DNA from: CAYRFQ01 sp964423615
GTDB lineage: Bacteria > Planctomycetota > Planctomycetia > Gemmatales > Gemmataceae
DNA: 6,075 nt
Direction of reading: 5' to 3'
Assembly: GCA_964423615.1 (NCBI GenBank)
Contig: CAYRFQ010000195.1
Span: forward strand, 1-6,075
The notes under the pieces are model-generated. The model was given only the letters and a program-made list of their open reading frames with translations, was not told the origin of the DNA and did not search any database. Positions within the stretch are counted from its first letter, which is position 1. Each line of letters opens with the position of its first letter. The position numbers and the translations under genes are program-made. This document shows positions 1-6,075 of the stretch, piece after piece.

Positions 1-72
1 ACAAATGTCGTCGATGCGTTCGATCCATTCGAGGGGGAGGGAATCTTGGTGGTTCGAATCCGGCTGCGGCAT
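1..72 (-). CDS. N-terminal fragment of a probable serine/threonine protein kinase (runs off the left edge)
   Basis: Only the first 24 codons are present, read leftwards from the ATG at 72-70; the rest lies outside the window. The frame is open to the edge and the fragment ends LEWIERIDDIC. An acidic N-terminus followed by a 'xxRIDxIC' helix is what I recall from planctomycete Ser/Thr kinases encoded next to ECF sigma factors, where it precedes a short helical segment and the kinase domain. No kinase motif is visible here, so the product call is inference from this short similarity and from the upstream sigma gene on the same strand. The start is supported by an AGGAG Shine-Dalgarno sequence 8 nt upstream (81-85 on the plus strand). 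A likely terminator separates it from the sigma gene, so it may have its own promoter. That a gene begins here is fairly secure; its identity is not. Confidence 0.55.
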   Translation of the reverse strand, partial: MPQPDSNHQDSLPLEWIERIDDIC

Positions 73-80
73 TTCCGGGG

Positions 81-85
81 CTCCT
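81..85 (-). promoter_or_regulatory. Shine-Dalgarno sequence of the left-edge gene
   Basis: On the minus strand the sequence reads AGGAG, then 8 nt, then ATG. This is the best ribosome binding site in the window and fixes the start of the partial gene at position 72. Confidence 0.65.
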
Positions 86-140
86 GAACGAGGATTAGTG
101 GTGTCTCAATAAATCTCATCCGTATTTCAAAACACATCCC

Positions 141-178
141 ACAAAAAATTGCGGGAAGCGTGTGACGAATTTTTCCGC
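141..178 (-). terminator. Probable rho-independent terminator after the ECF sigma gene
   Basis: Read on the minus strand, GCGGAA (178-173) pairs with TTCCCGC (157-151) with one bulged base. The loop of about 15 nt can itself form a 3-bp CGT/ACG stem. The right arm is followed by AATTTTTTG, a run of six T. The hairpin begins about 21 nt after the sigma stop codon and ends about 70 nt before the next gene's start, which is where a terminator or attenuator between the two genes would be expected. The stem is short and bulged, so termination may be partial. Confidence 0.45.
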
Positions 179-199
179 CAACCATTGAATCGTCCCGAC

Positions 200-820
200 T
201 CACTCGCTGCCTTCTTGGAACAGCCGCACCCACGTCTTTTGAATCCGTTCAAGTCGACGCCGTACAGTCTCCGAAGATCGGTCAATTGTCTCCCCGATCT
301 CTCCGTGCGTGTGTCCTTCGAGGCGCAGAACCGCGATCTGTTGGAGTTCTTTGTCGGAGAGTGTCTGCAACAGGACTTGAAGTTGCTCGGTAAACTCGGC
401 GGCGACTTGTGGGTCTGGAGTTTCGCCCTGGATTTGATCCAGGAAAAACGCATCACTTTCGGAACCCGCCCCAGGTGGAACTTCGATCGATTGCACCTTG
501 TTGTGATTTCGTCTCTCCCGCGAGTGATATTCCCACAGCCGAGCGGATTTTTTTCGCACGAGCATGACCAAAATTTGCCAGAGATCCGCACTGTCTTCAA
601 GCTTCGGAAACCGTTGGTTTTCGACGGCCACACAAAAACTATTGATGGCGCTCAAGGCGACGTCTTCCTCGTCAGCCATTTGCCTTGGAGCACCATCGAG
701 TTTCTTGCGGGCAAGTCGCACCAGACGTTCAAAATACCGAGCCCAAAGATCTTGCAAGGCATCCCGTTGACCAGCCTTGAGTTGCTGGACTAGCAGAGTA
801 ATCGATCCGTGTTCGGACAT
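200..820 (-). CDS. ECF-family RNA polymerase sigma factor (planctomycete Sigma70_ECF type)
   Basis: This 206-residue protein has the usual length and layout of an extracytoplasmic-function sigma factor: region 2, a variable linker and region 4, without regions 1 or 3. Region 2 spans about residues 6-100. It includes LVQQLKAGQRDALQDLW (residues 10-26), the DEEDVALSAINSFC block (50-63), which is typical of the planctomycete group, and the tryptophan helix DLWQILVMLVRKK (79-91). The polar linker runs from about 101 to 145. Region 4 (about 147-200) contains LSDKELQQIAVLRLEG and the helix-turn-helix GHTHGEIGETIDRSSETVRRRLERI in overlapping pieces (169-193), which should bind the promoter -35 element. 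The ATG at 820 is used because homologues start just before this 'ITLLVQQLK' helix; the ribosome binding site is weak (TAAGG). No membrane segment or fused anti-sigma domain is visible. The probable kinase gene downstream suggests control by phosphorylation, as proposed for this group. The regulon cannot be told from sequence. Confidence 0.9.
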   Translation of the reverse strand: MSEHGSITLLVQQLKAGQRDALQDLWARYFERLVRLARKKLDGAPRQMADEEDVALSAINSFCVAVENQRFPKLEDSADLWQILVMLVRKKSARLWEYHSRERRNHNKVQSIEVPPGAGSESDAFFLDQIQGETPDPQVAAEFTEQLQVLLQTLSDKELQQIAVLRLEGHTHGEIGETIDRSSETVRRRLERIQKTWVRLFQEGSE

Positions 821-870
821 GATCGTGGCCTTAGGTGTAAGACTTGCGTAATAGGTGACTAGACAGGCAC

Positions 871-898
871 ATTGTGACAGACCTTATTCCTCTGGCAA
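871..898 (-). promoter_or_regulatory. Weak candidate promoter for the ECF sigma gene
   Basis: On the minus strand TTGCCA (898-893) resembles a -35 box, with one mismatch to TTGACA. It is followed after 16 nt by CACAAT (876-871), which matches four of six bases of a -10 box. The -10 box lies about 50 nt from the sigma start codon. Such matches arise often by chance, and the gene could instead use an ECF-type promoter. Confidence 0.25.
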
Positions 899-1020
899 GA
901 AGAATTCCGTATGGCTAAAAAATTTCGGCCAAAAGTGTGGGGAAAAGCTGCGAACGCGAATGAGGGTATTGTTCGCCCTATTGATTGGTTTGGCTTGCAA
1001 ACGGTCTCACGAGGGCTTTC

Positions 1021-1070
1021 CGGTTCCGCCGACCTTTGGAAAACAAGTTTTCCAAAGTCTCGCGGTGCCG
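1021..1070. repeat. Extended inverted repeat / hairpin upstream of the TPR-CHAT gene
   Basis: The core is CTTTGGAAAAC (1034-1044), two bases AA, then GTTTTCCAAAG (1047-1057), a perfect 11-bp inverted repeat. As RNA it would form a 10-bp stem closed by a CAAG tetraloop. Pairing continues beyond a small internal loop: G1031-C1061 and C1030-G1062, then after a bulged C1029 the three pairs G1028-C1063, C1027-G1064 and C1026-G1065, and after a T/T mismatch and a T-G pair, G1023, G1022 and C1021 with C1068, C1069 and G1070. No T run follows on either strand, so it is not a standard terminator. It lies 80 bp before the TPR-CHAT start and could be an operator for a dimeric regulator, a 5' UTR structure or a small palindromic repeat element. 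Confidence 0.75.
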
Positions 1071-1103
1071 TTAGATAGCCCGACGAGAAAACCCGTTCCG
1101 CCG
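1023..1103 (+). repeat. Pair of 9-bp direct repeats GTTCCGCCG
   Basis: Identical copies of GTTCCGCCG lie at 1023-1031 and 1095-1103, 72 bp apart. The first forms part of the left arm of the hairpin. Each is preceded by ACGAG some 10-15 bases upstream. They could be binding sites for one regulator or remnants of a duplicated repeat, but two short GC-rich copies may also be chance. Confidence 0.35.
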
Positions 1104-1150
1104 TTCTGTTAACGACGCTCACAAACCTCGCTTGATCGAAAGAAGACAAC

Positions 1151-4100
1151 ATGAAGACTATCATGAACCGACCAAACTCCCTCATCCCCAGTGTCGAGCA
1201 ACTCTTTGGCAAGGGGGACTATCGCGCAGCCTTGCGTTTACTTGCCGGAACGAGCAATACTAAGTCGCTGTTTGAGAACGACGAAAGCACTACACCAGTC
1301 GAAGAACTCTACTGGCGATCACGCGTGTTGCGGAAACTCGAATATTTTTCGGAGGCCGAGCAAGCTTGCCTCCAAGCCCTCCAAGGTCAGCCGGAAGATG
1401 AGGTCACAACGGGTCTTCTCCATGCCGAATGCCTTGCCGAACTCGGGCATGTTTACCGCTCCACTGGCCAGTTCGCGCAGTCCGAGCAGCTCTATCGTCA
1501 GGCACTCTCGGCCATCCCGCAAGGAACCCAAGGGAAGGTGCTCCGGGCCCAAACCAGGAACGCGTTGGGAAATGTACGGGAGATACAAGGCGACTACAAA
1601 GAAGCAGCTTCCTTGCTTGAAAGTGCTTACCAGATCCGCACACAACAGTTCGGGAATCGGCATCTGGAGTGCGCCGAAAGTTTGGATGACCTGAGCGTCT
1701 TCCACAGTCGTACCGGACGGATTGTCACGGCCGTGAAGATGGCCCGCGCAGCCGTCGAGATTCGCCGAGAAATCCAGGGCGAGCAACATCCCGATTTCGC
1801 GTGGTCGGCCCAATGCCTTGCCAACACCGTGCAGCTTTTAGGAAACATTACCGAGACCGAAAACTTGACTCGGTCGGCTCTGGAAATTCGCGAGAAGACG
1901 CTTGGCGAAAACCATTCCGCAACCGCCAATAGTTTGGATGCTCTCGCTCGCATTCTTTGTGACAAGGGGCAAATCGAGGAAGCCGAAAACCTCGCACGTC
2001 GGGCCCTGGAGATCACCAAGGAGGCTTTCGGAGAAGACCATCATTTTGTCGCTGGCCAATTGGCCAATCTGGCCTTCGTGTGCGAGACCAATGGCGACTC
2101 TGACGAAGCAGAAACGCTCTACCGCCAATCCCTCGAAGTCATCCGAGGGAGCGTTGGTGAACACAACCTCGACTACATCTGGGCGCTGACAGATCTGGTG
2201 TATTTCTACTCCAATAAAGGCGATTTCACGGAAGCGGAAAAGTATCTCCGTGAGGCACAAGAGCAACGTCCGGTGGTCATTGAGGGAGGCGTCCCGATGG
2301 CCCAAACGAACGTATTGGCAGCGGAGTCGTGGTATTGCTCGGCTCAGGGACAATTCGCTGACGCTGAGAAAGCCGACCGTCAAGTCATCACACTCTTGGA
2401 ACCATTCGTCGATGATTGTCCAGACCAAATTGTTTCAGCAACATTCTCGCTCGCCCGTTCTTTGAACCACCAAGGTCAGCTCCAACAAGCGGAAGACTCT
2501 TTTTCCCAAGCACTCACCCTATGCGAAAAATCCCTCGGCAAAGAGCACCCCAGTCGTCTGGACTGCATGTACGGTTTGTTAGGGGTGGCGCAGACCCAAC
2601 AGGATTGGGCCACTGCCGAGAAGTGGGCACGCAAGGCCGACGAACTGACGCGAACAAATAGACCGGACGACCCGCTCGTGAGAGTCAACGGATTGCACCA
2701 GGTTGCTGGCACCATTGCGTCCCAAGGGGACACCGCAAGAGCCGAAGCGATGCACTTGCAGGCCATCGAGATTGTGCGTCAACACTTCGAAGACGAGAGC
2801 AAAGAGCACGCTCAAAGTCTCACCCGATTGGGCGGTTTTTACCAAGCCGCTCTCAACTATCAAGCTGCCGAAGTGCGGTTCAAGCAAGCCCTTGAAATCC
2901 AAAAAATCCTCGTCGGAGAAAAGCACGCCGACTACGCCCGGTGCCTGAACAACCTCGCAACGCTCTATCGCGCGGGAGGAAATCTCCAGGCCGCCGGTTC
3001 GCTGTACGAGAAGGTCCTGCAAGTGCGTCGCGAAGTCCACGGTGATGAACATTTTGAAACAGTTCAAACCATGAGTCAATTGGCCGAGGTCTACGAACTC
3101 GTGGGGAACTTCCCCAAGGCCGAGCAACTTTACCAAGAAGCCCTTGAGGTCCTCCGCAAAGACGGCGAAGACCACCCGGAATATGCCCCGACGTTGCACG
3201 GCCTGGCGATGCTGCGGCAATCGCAAGGCGATTTCGAGGAAGCCGAGAAGTTACTCAGGCAAGTGTTGACGTTAATGGAGAAGCAAGTTTATTCCCCCAA
3301 TGACCCAGCCCTAGTGCCGGTGTTGGGCTCATTAGTTGAGCTGTACTTCGTGGTGGGAGATTATTTGCAAGCCGAGCCTTTGATGTCTCAGATCGTGGAG
3401 ATCAACCGAATCGGAAAAGGAGAACAAACTTGGCAACATGCCGCCGATTTGGCCTGGCTCTCACGAATCCATGCTAGCTTGGGCGAGTACGAATCAGCCG
3501 AAGCTATGACCGAGAAGGGCCTCCAAATCGTGCGACAAACTGGGGGACAGGATCACCCTCAGGTGGTCACACGGCTCTCCCAACTCGCCGGACTCTATCT
3601 CGCCCACCAGCGTCCCGCCAAAGCCGAAAAACTCTACCGCGAATCACTGCGAATTCTACGAGCGGCGTTCGGCCAGTATCATCCTGACGTCGCTGGGATT
3701 CTGGGAGGTTTGGCACAGGCTTACTCAGCTCAGGGACAATTCAACAAAGCCGATGAACTCTGTCGGGAATCGCTCGACATTTGGGAAAAACTATACGGAA
3801 TCAACAATCTCCAACAACTCGGGTCTCAGCGTTGGTTGGCGTCGCTTTGCATGTCGCAAGGCAGGTATGGCGAGGCAAAACTCATCTACCAAAAGACTTT
3901 GGAGCTCCTTCGTCGAGCCGTGGGAGACCAACATCCCCTCGTGGCCCAAGAGATGATGTTTCTCGCCAACCTCGCCTGGAAGCAAGGAAATCTGGACGAG
4001 GCCGAGTCGGTGTATCGGCAAGCGTTAAGAAAGACCCAGACGTCCTCCATTCCCGCCGATGGCGTGGACGTGGAAGTTTGCACCGCTCTGGGCCGATTGC

Positions 4101-5914
4101 TCGTCCAAAAGGGACATTACTCCGGAGCCGAAAGATTGTTACGACAAACGTTGGCCGACGACCGTGAGAACATTGGCGAAAACAATCTCCCGTTCTTATC
4201 GAACGTCACGGACGTCGTTCGGGTGTGCCTGGCGACCGGGCGCGAAGCCGAGGGGCTCGCATTGCTCGAAGAACAAGTCGCCCACGAAGAGGCATTCATT
4301 CCGGCCTATGTTGCCGGGCGGTCGGAGTGGGTCCGAGGGTTCTTCGGTGGGCAACTTCGAGGGAGCTACGAAGTTCGTTTGGATCTCGTTTCGAGTCATT
4401 TCCGACATTCACCCGAACAAATAAGGGCGCTTTACACGCAGGTGTTACGTCGAAAAGGTCACTGGATGGAGATGTTGGGGGCTTCTCAGACATCCCAACT
4501 CGGAACTCGCTATCCGCACTTGAAAGACAAACTCGCTCGAATGCTCCAACTTGGACGGCAGATATCGGGTAAGGCTTTCACAGGCCCGGGATTGGAAGGT
4601 CTAAAAATGTATCAACGCTTCCTGTCGGCGTGGCAACAGGAACGGGAGCAACTCGAAGAGGAACTGGCTCATGACATTCCCGAGATCGCGACTGAACGCA
4701 AGCTCCGCAAAGTCCAGACCGAAGACCTCGTCCAAACGCTGCCGCAAGATAGTGTGCTCGTCGAAATTGTCCATTATCGTCGCGCTGGCGTGAATCCCAC
4801 CGCTCACTACGCAGCCTTCGTTATCGACGCCGAAAAGTCTGACCCGGCTACTCTCATCGATCTCGGGGCTGCGGATGAAATCGACAAATTGGTAGCAGCC
4901 TACCGCACGGCTCTCACATCCACCCAGAGGTCCGCAAAGACGGTGGAGGTGATCCGAAAAGCCGGGGAGAAATTACGCCGAGCCGTTTGGGACACGATTG
5001 CACCAGGAGTAAAGGACGCCCGTCGCGTCGTTCTGGCTCTCGAGGGAGAACTGAGCCATGTTCCGTTCGAGACGTTGCCCACCGCAGGGGATGAATACCT
5101 GATCGATCGCTTCCAGTTTCAATATGTAACGTCGGGACGTGATCTGCTCCGCGATGAACCAAGTCTGACGAATCCTGGGAAGCCCATCGTCATCGAGCGA
5201 GACGAGGAACACCTGGGGGGACCACAACAGAGCTTGTGGAGAAGGTTCCTCAACTGGCTTGGCATCTTGGACGACCAGCAAAGCCAACCGGAGGACCTCC
5301 AAAGTGACAGGCGATCTGTAGCCGAGCAAGTAGCTGAGTTGTTGCAAGGAGAGCATTGGAAAGACCAGGGTGCCTCCAAAACTCGACTGTCAAAGGTCGA
5401 GTCTCCGAAATGGCTTCACCTGGCTGTCCCATGCGTCTTCCAAGGCAACGGTCTTAACGCTTTGAAACGAACGAAGCCAACGAGTTCCGACAACAGCCCT
5501 CCTCCAACCATGAAAAATCTGATGAGCAGTTCGGGAGTTGTGTTGGCAGGAACGGGCGTGGATGGCAGATCAATTGTGACGTACCAAGACATCGAGTCGC
5601 TCGATCTGCGACAGACTGACCTGACTGTACTCCCGTGTTGTGACACATCCTCCAAGGACACGTGCTCGGGTGATCATGTGTTGGCCCTGCAAAACGCTTT
5701 TCGCCAAGCTGGGACGAAAGCGTTGGTAATGACCTTGTGGCAAGTCTCCGACTCGACCGCAGAGGCTATCGCATTGAGTCTGTATCGCGATGTGCTCAAC
5801 GGACGCCCGCCAGCGCAAGCCCTGCGAGAGGCGCAATTAGCCAGTAAGGCTCTTGGAATTGACGTCCGAGATTGGGGAGCCTGGATTTGTCAGGTTGGTA
5901 ATGGCGCAGTGTAA
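1151..5914 (+). CDS. Giant TPR-CHAT protein (tetratricopeptide array with C-terminal caspase-like CHAT domain lacking the usual catalytic histidine)
   Basis: The 1587-residue product has no signal peptide or membrane segment and is probably cytoplasmic. Residues about 15-1050 form some 25 TPR units of the kinesin-light-chain type, with 'G-x-[FY]-xx-AExLYxxAL' cores at G22, 106, 273, 315, 357, 400, 442 and on to 1030, almost always 41-43 residues apart. A helical linker follows (about 1055-1196), including VLRRKG at 1098-1103. The CHAT domain occupies about 1197-1587: LPQDSVLVEI (1197), GELSHVPFETLP (near 1299-1310), SGRDLL (1328-1333), LHLAVPCVF (1422-1430), SGVVLAG, LDLRQTDLTVLPCCDT with C1497 at the catalytic cysteine position, LWQV with W1530, and a terminal WICQVG that matches the usual WAAFVLxG end. 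CHAT domains are His-Cys proteases, but here the histidine of the ATHG motif appears to be P1427. TPR arrays normally bind partner proteins. The ATG at 1151 has a weak AAGAAG site 5 nt upstream; a second in-frame ATG at 1163 is possible. The gene diverges from the ECF sigma gene. Confidence 0.93.
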   Translation: MKTIMNRPNSLIPSVEQLFGKGDYRAALRLLAGTSNTKSLFENDESTTPVEELYWRSRVLRKLEYFSEAEQACLQALQGQPEDEVTTGLLHAECLAELGHVYRSTGQFAQSEQLYRQALSAIPQGTQGKVLRAQTRNALGNVREIQGDYKEAASLLESAYQIRTQQFGNRHLECAESLDDLSVFHSRTGRIVTAVKMARAAVEIRREIQGEQHPDFAWSAQCLANTVQLLGNITETENLTRSALEIREKTLGENHSATANSLDALARILCDKGQIEEAENLARRALEITKEAFGEDHHFVAGQLANLAFVCETNGDSDEAETLYRQSLEVIRGSVGEHNLDYIWALTDLVYFYSNKGDFTEAEKYLREAQEQRPVVIEGGVPMAQTNVLAAESWYCSAQGQFADAEKADRQVITLLEPFVDDCPDQIVSATFSLARSLNHQGQLQQAEDSFSQALTLCEKSLGKEHPSRLDCMYGLLGVAQTQQDWATAEKWARKADELTRTNRPDDPLVRVNGLHQVAGTIASQGDTARAEAMHLQAIEIVRQHFEDESKEHAQSLTRLGGFYQAALNYQAAEVRFKQALEIQKILVGEKHADYARCLNNLATLYRAGGNLQAAGSLYEKVLQVRREVHGDEHFETVQTMSQLAEVYELVGNFPKAEQLYQEALEVLRKDGEDHPEYAPTLHGLAMLRQSQGDFEEAEKLLRQVLTLMEKQVYSPNDPALVPVLGSLVELYFVVGDYLQAEPLMSQIVEINRIGKGEQTWQHAADLAWLSRIHASLGEYESAEAMTEKGLQIVRQTGGQDHPQVVTRLSQLAGLYLAHQRPAKAEKLYRESLRILRAAFGQYHPDVAGILGGLAQAYSAQGQFNKADELCRESLDIWEKLYGINNLQQLGSQRWLASLCMSQGRYGEAKLIYQKTLELLRRAVGDQHPLVAQEMMFLANLAWKQGNLDEAESVYRQALRKTQTSSIPADGVDVEVCTALGRLLVQKGHYSGAERLLRQTLADDRENIGENNLPFLSNVTDVVRVCLATGREAEGLALLEEQVAHEEAFIPAYVAGRSEWVRGFFGGQLRGSYEVRLDLVSSHFRHSPEQIRALYTQVLRRKGHWMEMLGASQTSQLGTRYPHLKDKLARMLQLGRQISGKAFTGPGLEGLKMYQRFLSAWQQEREQLEEELAHDIPEIATERKLRKVQTEDLVQTLPQDSVLVEIVHYRRAGVNPTAHYAAFVIDAEKSDPATLIDLGAADEIDKLVAAYRTALTSTQRSAKTVEVIRKAGEKLRRAVWDTIAPGVKDARRVVLALEGELSHVPFETLPTAGDEYLIDRFQFQYVTSGRDLLRDEPSLTNPGKPIVIERDEEHLGGPQQSLWRRFLNWLGILDDQQSQPEDLQSDRRSVAEQVAELLQGEHWKDQGASKTRLSKVESPKWLHLAVPCVFQGNGLNALKRTKPTSSDNSPPPTMKNLMSSSGVVLAGTGVDGRSIVTYQDIESLDLRQTDLTVLPCCDTSSKDTCSGDHVLALQNAFRQAGTKALVMTLWQVSDSTAEAIALSLYRDVLNGRPPAQALREAQLASKALGIDVRDWGAWICQVGNGAV

Positions 5915-5925
5915 GACTTTCCTTA

Positions 5926-5948
5926 CTTGGCGGCCAAGGGCGTGTTTT
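5926..5948 (+). terminator. Weak terminator-like hairpin just after the TPR-CHAT gene
   Basis: CTTGG (5926-5930) and CCAAG (5934-5938) form a 5-bp stem with a CGG loop, beginning 12 nt after the stop codon. A TGTTTT stretch follows after a few bases. The stem is short and the T run is brief and displaced, so this is marginal. Confidence 0.2.
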
Positions 5949-6038
5949 CCATCTGACTTGGTTCAATGCTTCTTACGTGGAACCTAGGCTGTGTTTGGTG
6001 AATTGGGTTTGGGTAGTTGACAGGGCCTACGCATCAAA

Positions 6039-6074
6039 TTTTGCCTAAGTTTTCGTCAGGGCAAAGAACTTTTT
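6039..6074 (+). terminator. Candidate rho-independent terminator near the right edge
   Basis: TTTGCC (6040-6045) pairs with GGCAAA (6060-6065), with a 14-nt loop and a possible flanking T-G pair. Five T follow at 6070-6074 after GAAC. It lies about 125 nt downstream of the TPR-CHAT stop codon and would stop transcripts reading rightwards. The wide loop and the four-base gap before the T run weaken the call. Confidence 0.3.
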
Positions 6075-6075
6075 C

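Larger units (their letters stand above)
821..1150. other. Divergent intergenic region between sigma factor and TPR-CHAT genes
   Basis: These 330 bp separate the start codons of two divergent genes and should hold both promoters. Visible contents are a weak promoter-like match for the sigma gene, a strong imperfect hairpin and a 9-bp direct repeat. No convincing sigma-70 promoter was found for the TPR-CHAT gene. Short open frames cross the region on both strands, including a 50-codon ATG frame at 960-1112, but none has a good ribosome binding site or recognisable product. Confidence 0.7.

Noticed and set aside
149..793. 214-codon open frame on the plus strand opposite the sigma gene
   Set aside because: It lies antisense to a well-recognised ECF sigma factor, its product matches no family I know, and it has no ribosome binding site. 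It is a by-product of the codon pattern of the sigma gene.
960..1112. Small ATG open frame of 50 codons with a hydrophobic start (MRVLFALLIGLACK) upstream of the TPR-CHAT gene
   Set aside because: It resembles a lipoprotein signal, but the -3 position of the would-be lipobox is Gly, there is no well-spaced ribosome binding site, and the frame is crossed by the large hairpin. A leader peptide cannot be excluded but is not supported.
859..1212. 117-codon minus-strand frame across the divergent region into the start of the TPR-CHAT gene
   Set aside because: Its start lies inside the TPR-CHAT coding sequence, it runs through the promoter region, and its product is low in recognisable structure.
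2579..3226. 215-codon open frame on the minus strand inside the TPR region (with a similar one at 1838-2428)
   Set aside because: These are antisense to the TPR array, whose regular amino-acid composition keeps the opposite frame open. The products lack recognisable domains.
6017..6045. Perfect TTGACA at 6017-6022 as a promoter -35 box
   Set aside because: No acceptable -10 box is found 16-18 bases downstream; the sequence there is TTTTGCC, and it falls in a terminator-like hairpin.
1..6075. CRISPR array, gRAMP/Csx30 genes, transposase or integrase, tRNA or rRNA
   Set aside because: These were looked for because of the TPR-CHAT and sigma pairing. No regularly spaced repeats, insertion-sequence ends, mobile-element proteins or structured RNA genes were seen in the window.

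Overview
The window looks like chromosomal DNA of a planctomycete. The evidence is an ECF sigma factor of the planctomycete-expanded Sigma70_ECF type, the start of what resembles one of the serine/threonine kinases often encoded beside such sigma factors, a giant TPR-CHAT protein, and moderate GC content judged by eye. No sequence search was possible, so lineage and family calls rest on motif recognition.

Layout. (1) Positions 1-72, minus strand: the first 24 codons of a gene that runs off the left edge, with a good Shine-Dalgarno sequence; probably a protein kinase. (2) Positions 73-199: intergenic, with a likely rho-independent terminator just after the sigma gene. (3) Positions 200-820, minus strand: a complete 206-residue ECF sigma factor. 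(4) Positions 821-1150: a 330-bp divergent intergenic region. It holds a weak candidate promoter for the sigma gene, an extended 50-nt imperfect hairpin whose core is a near-perfect 24-bp palindrome, and a 9-bp direct repeat. (5) Positions 1151-5914, plus strand: one gene of 1587 codons with about 25 kinesin-light-chain-type TPR units at about 42-residue spacing, a helical linker and a C-terminal CHAT (caspase/HetF-associated) domain. (6) Positions 5915-6075: no gene seen, only two weak terminator-like hairpins.

How the parts may fit together. In planctomycetes, ECF sigma factors of this kind are often neighbours of Ser/Thr kinases and are thought to be controlled by phosphorylation rather than by classical anti-sigma factors. 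The TPR-CHAT protein is divergently transcribed from the sigma gene, so the two may share regulation or act in one signalling route; this is inference from position.

The most notable observation is in the CHAT domain. The segment that normally reads like HLATHGFF reads HLAVPCVF here, so the expected catalytic histidine appears to be proline (P1427), while the catalytic cysteine position (C1497, in LPCCDT) is kept. The protein may therefore be a protease-dead scaffold, or the site may hide a local compensated frameshift. No CRISPR array, transposase, tRNA or rRNA was seen.
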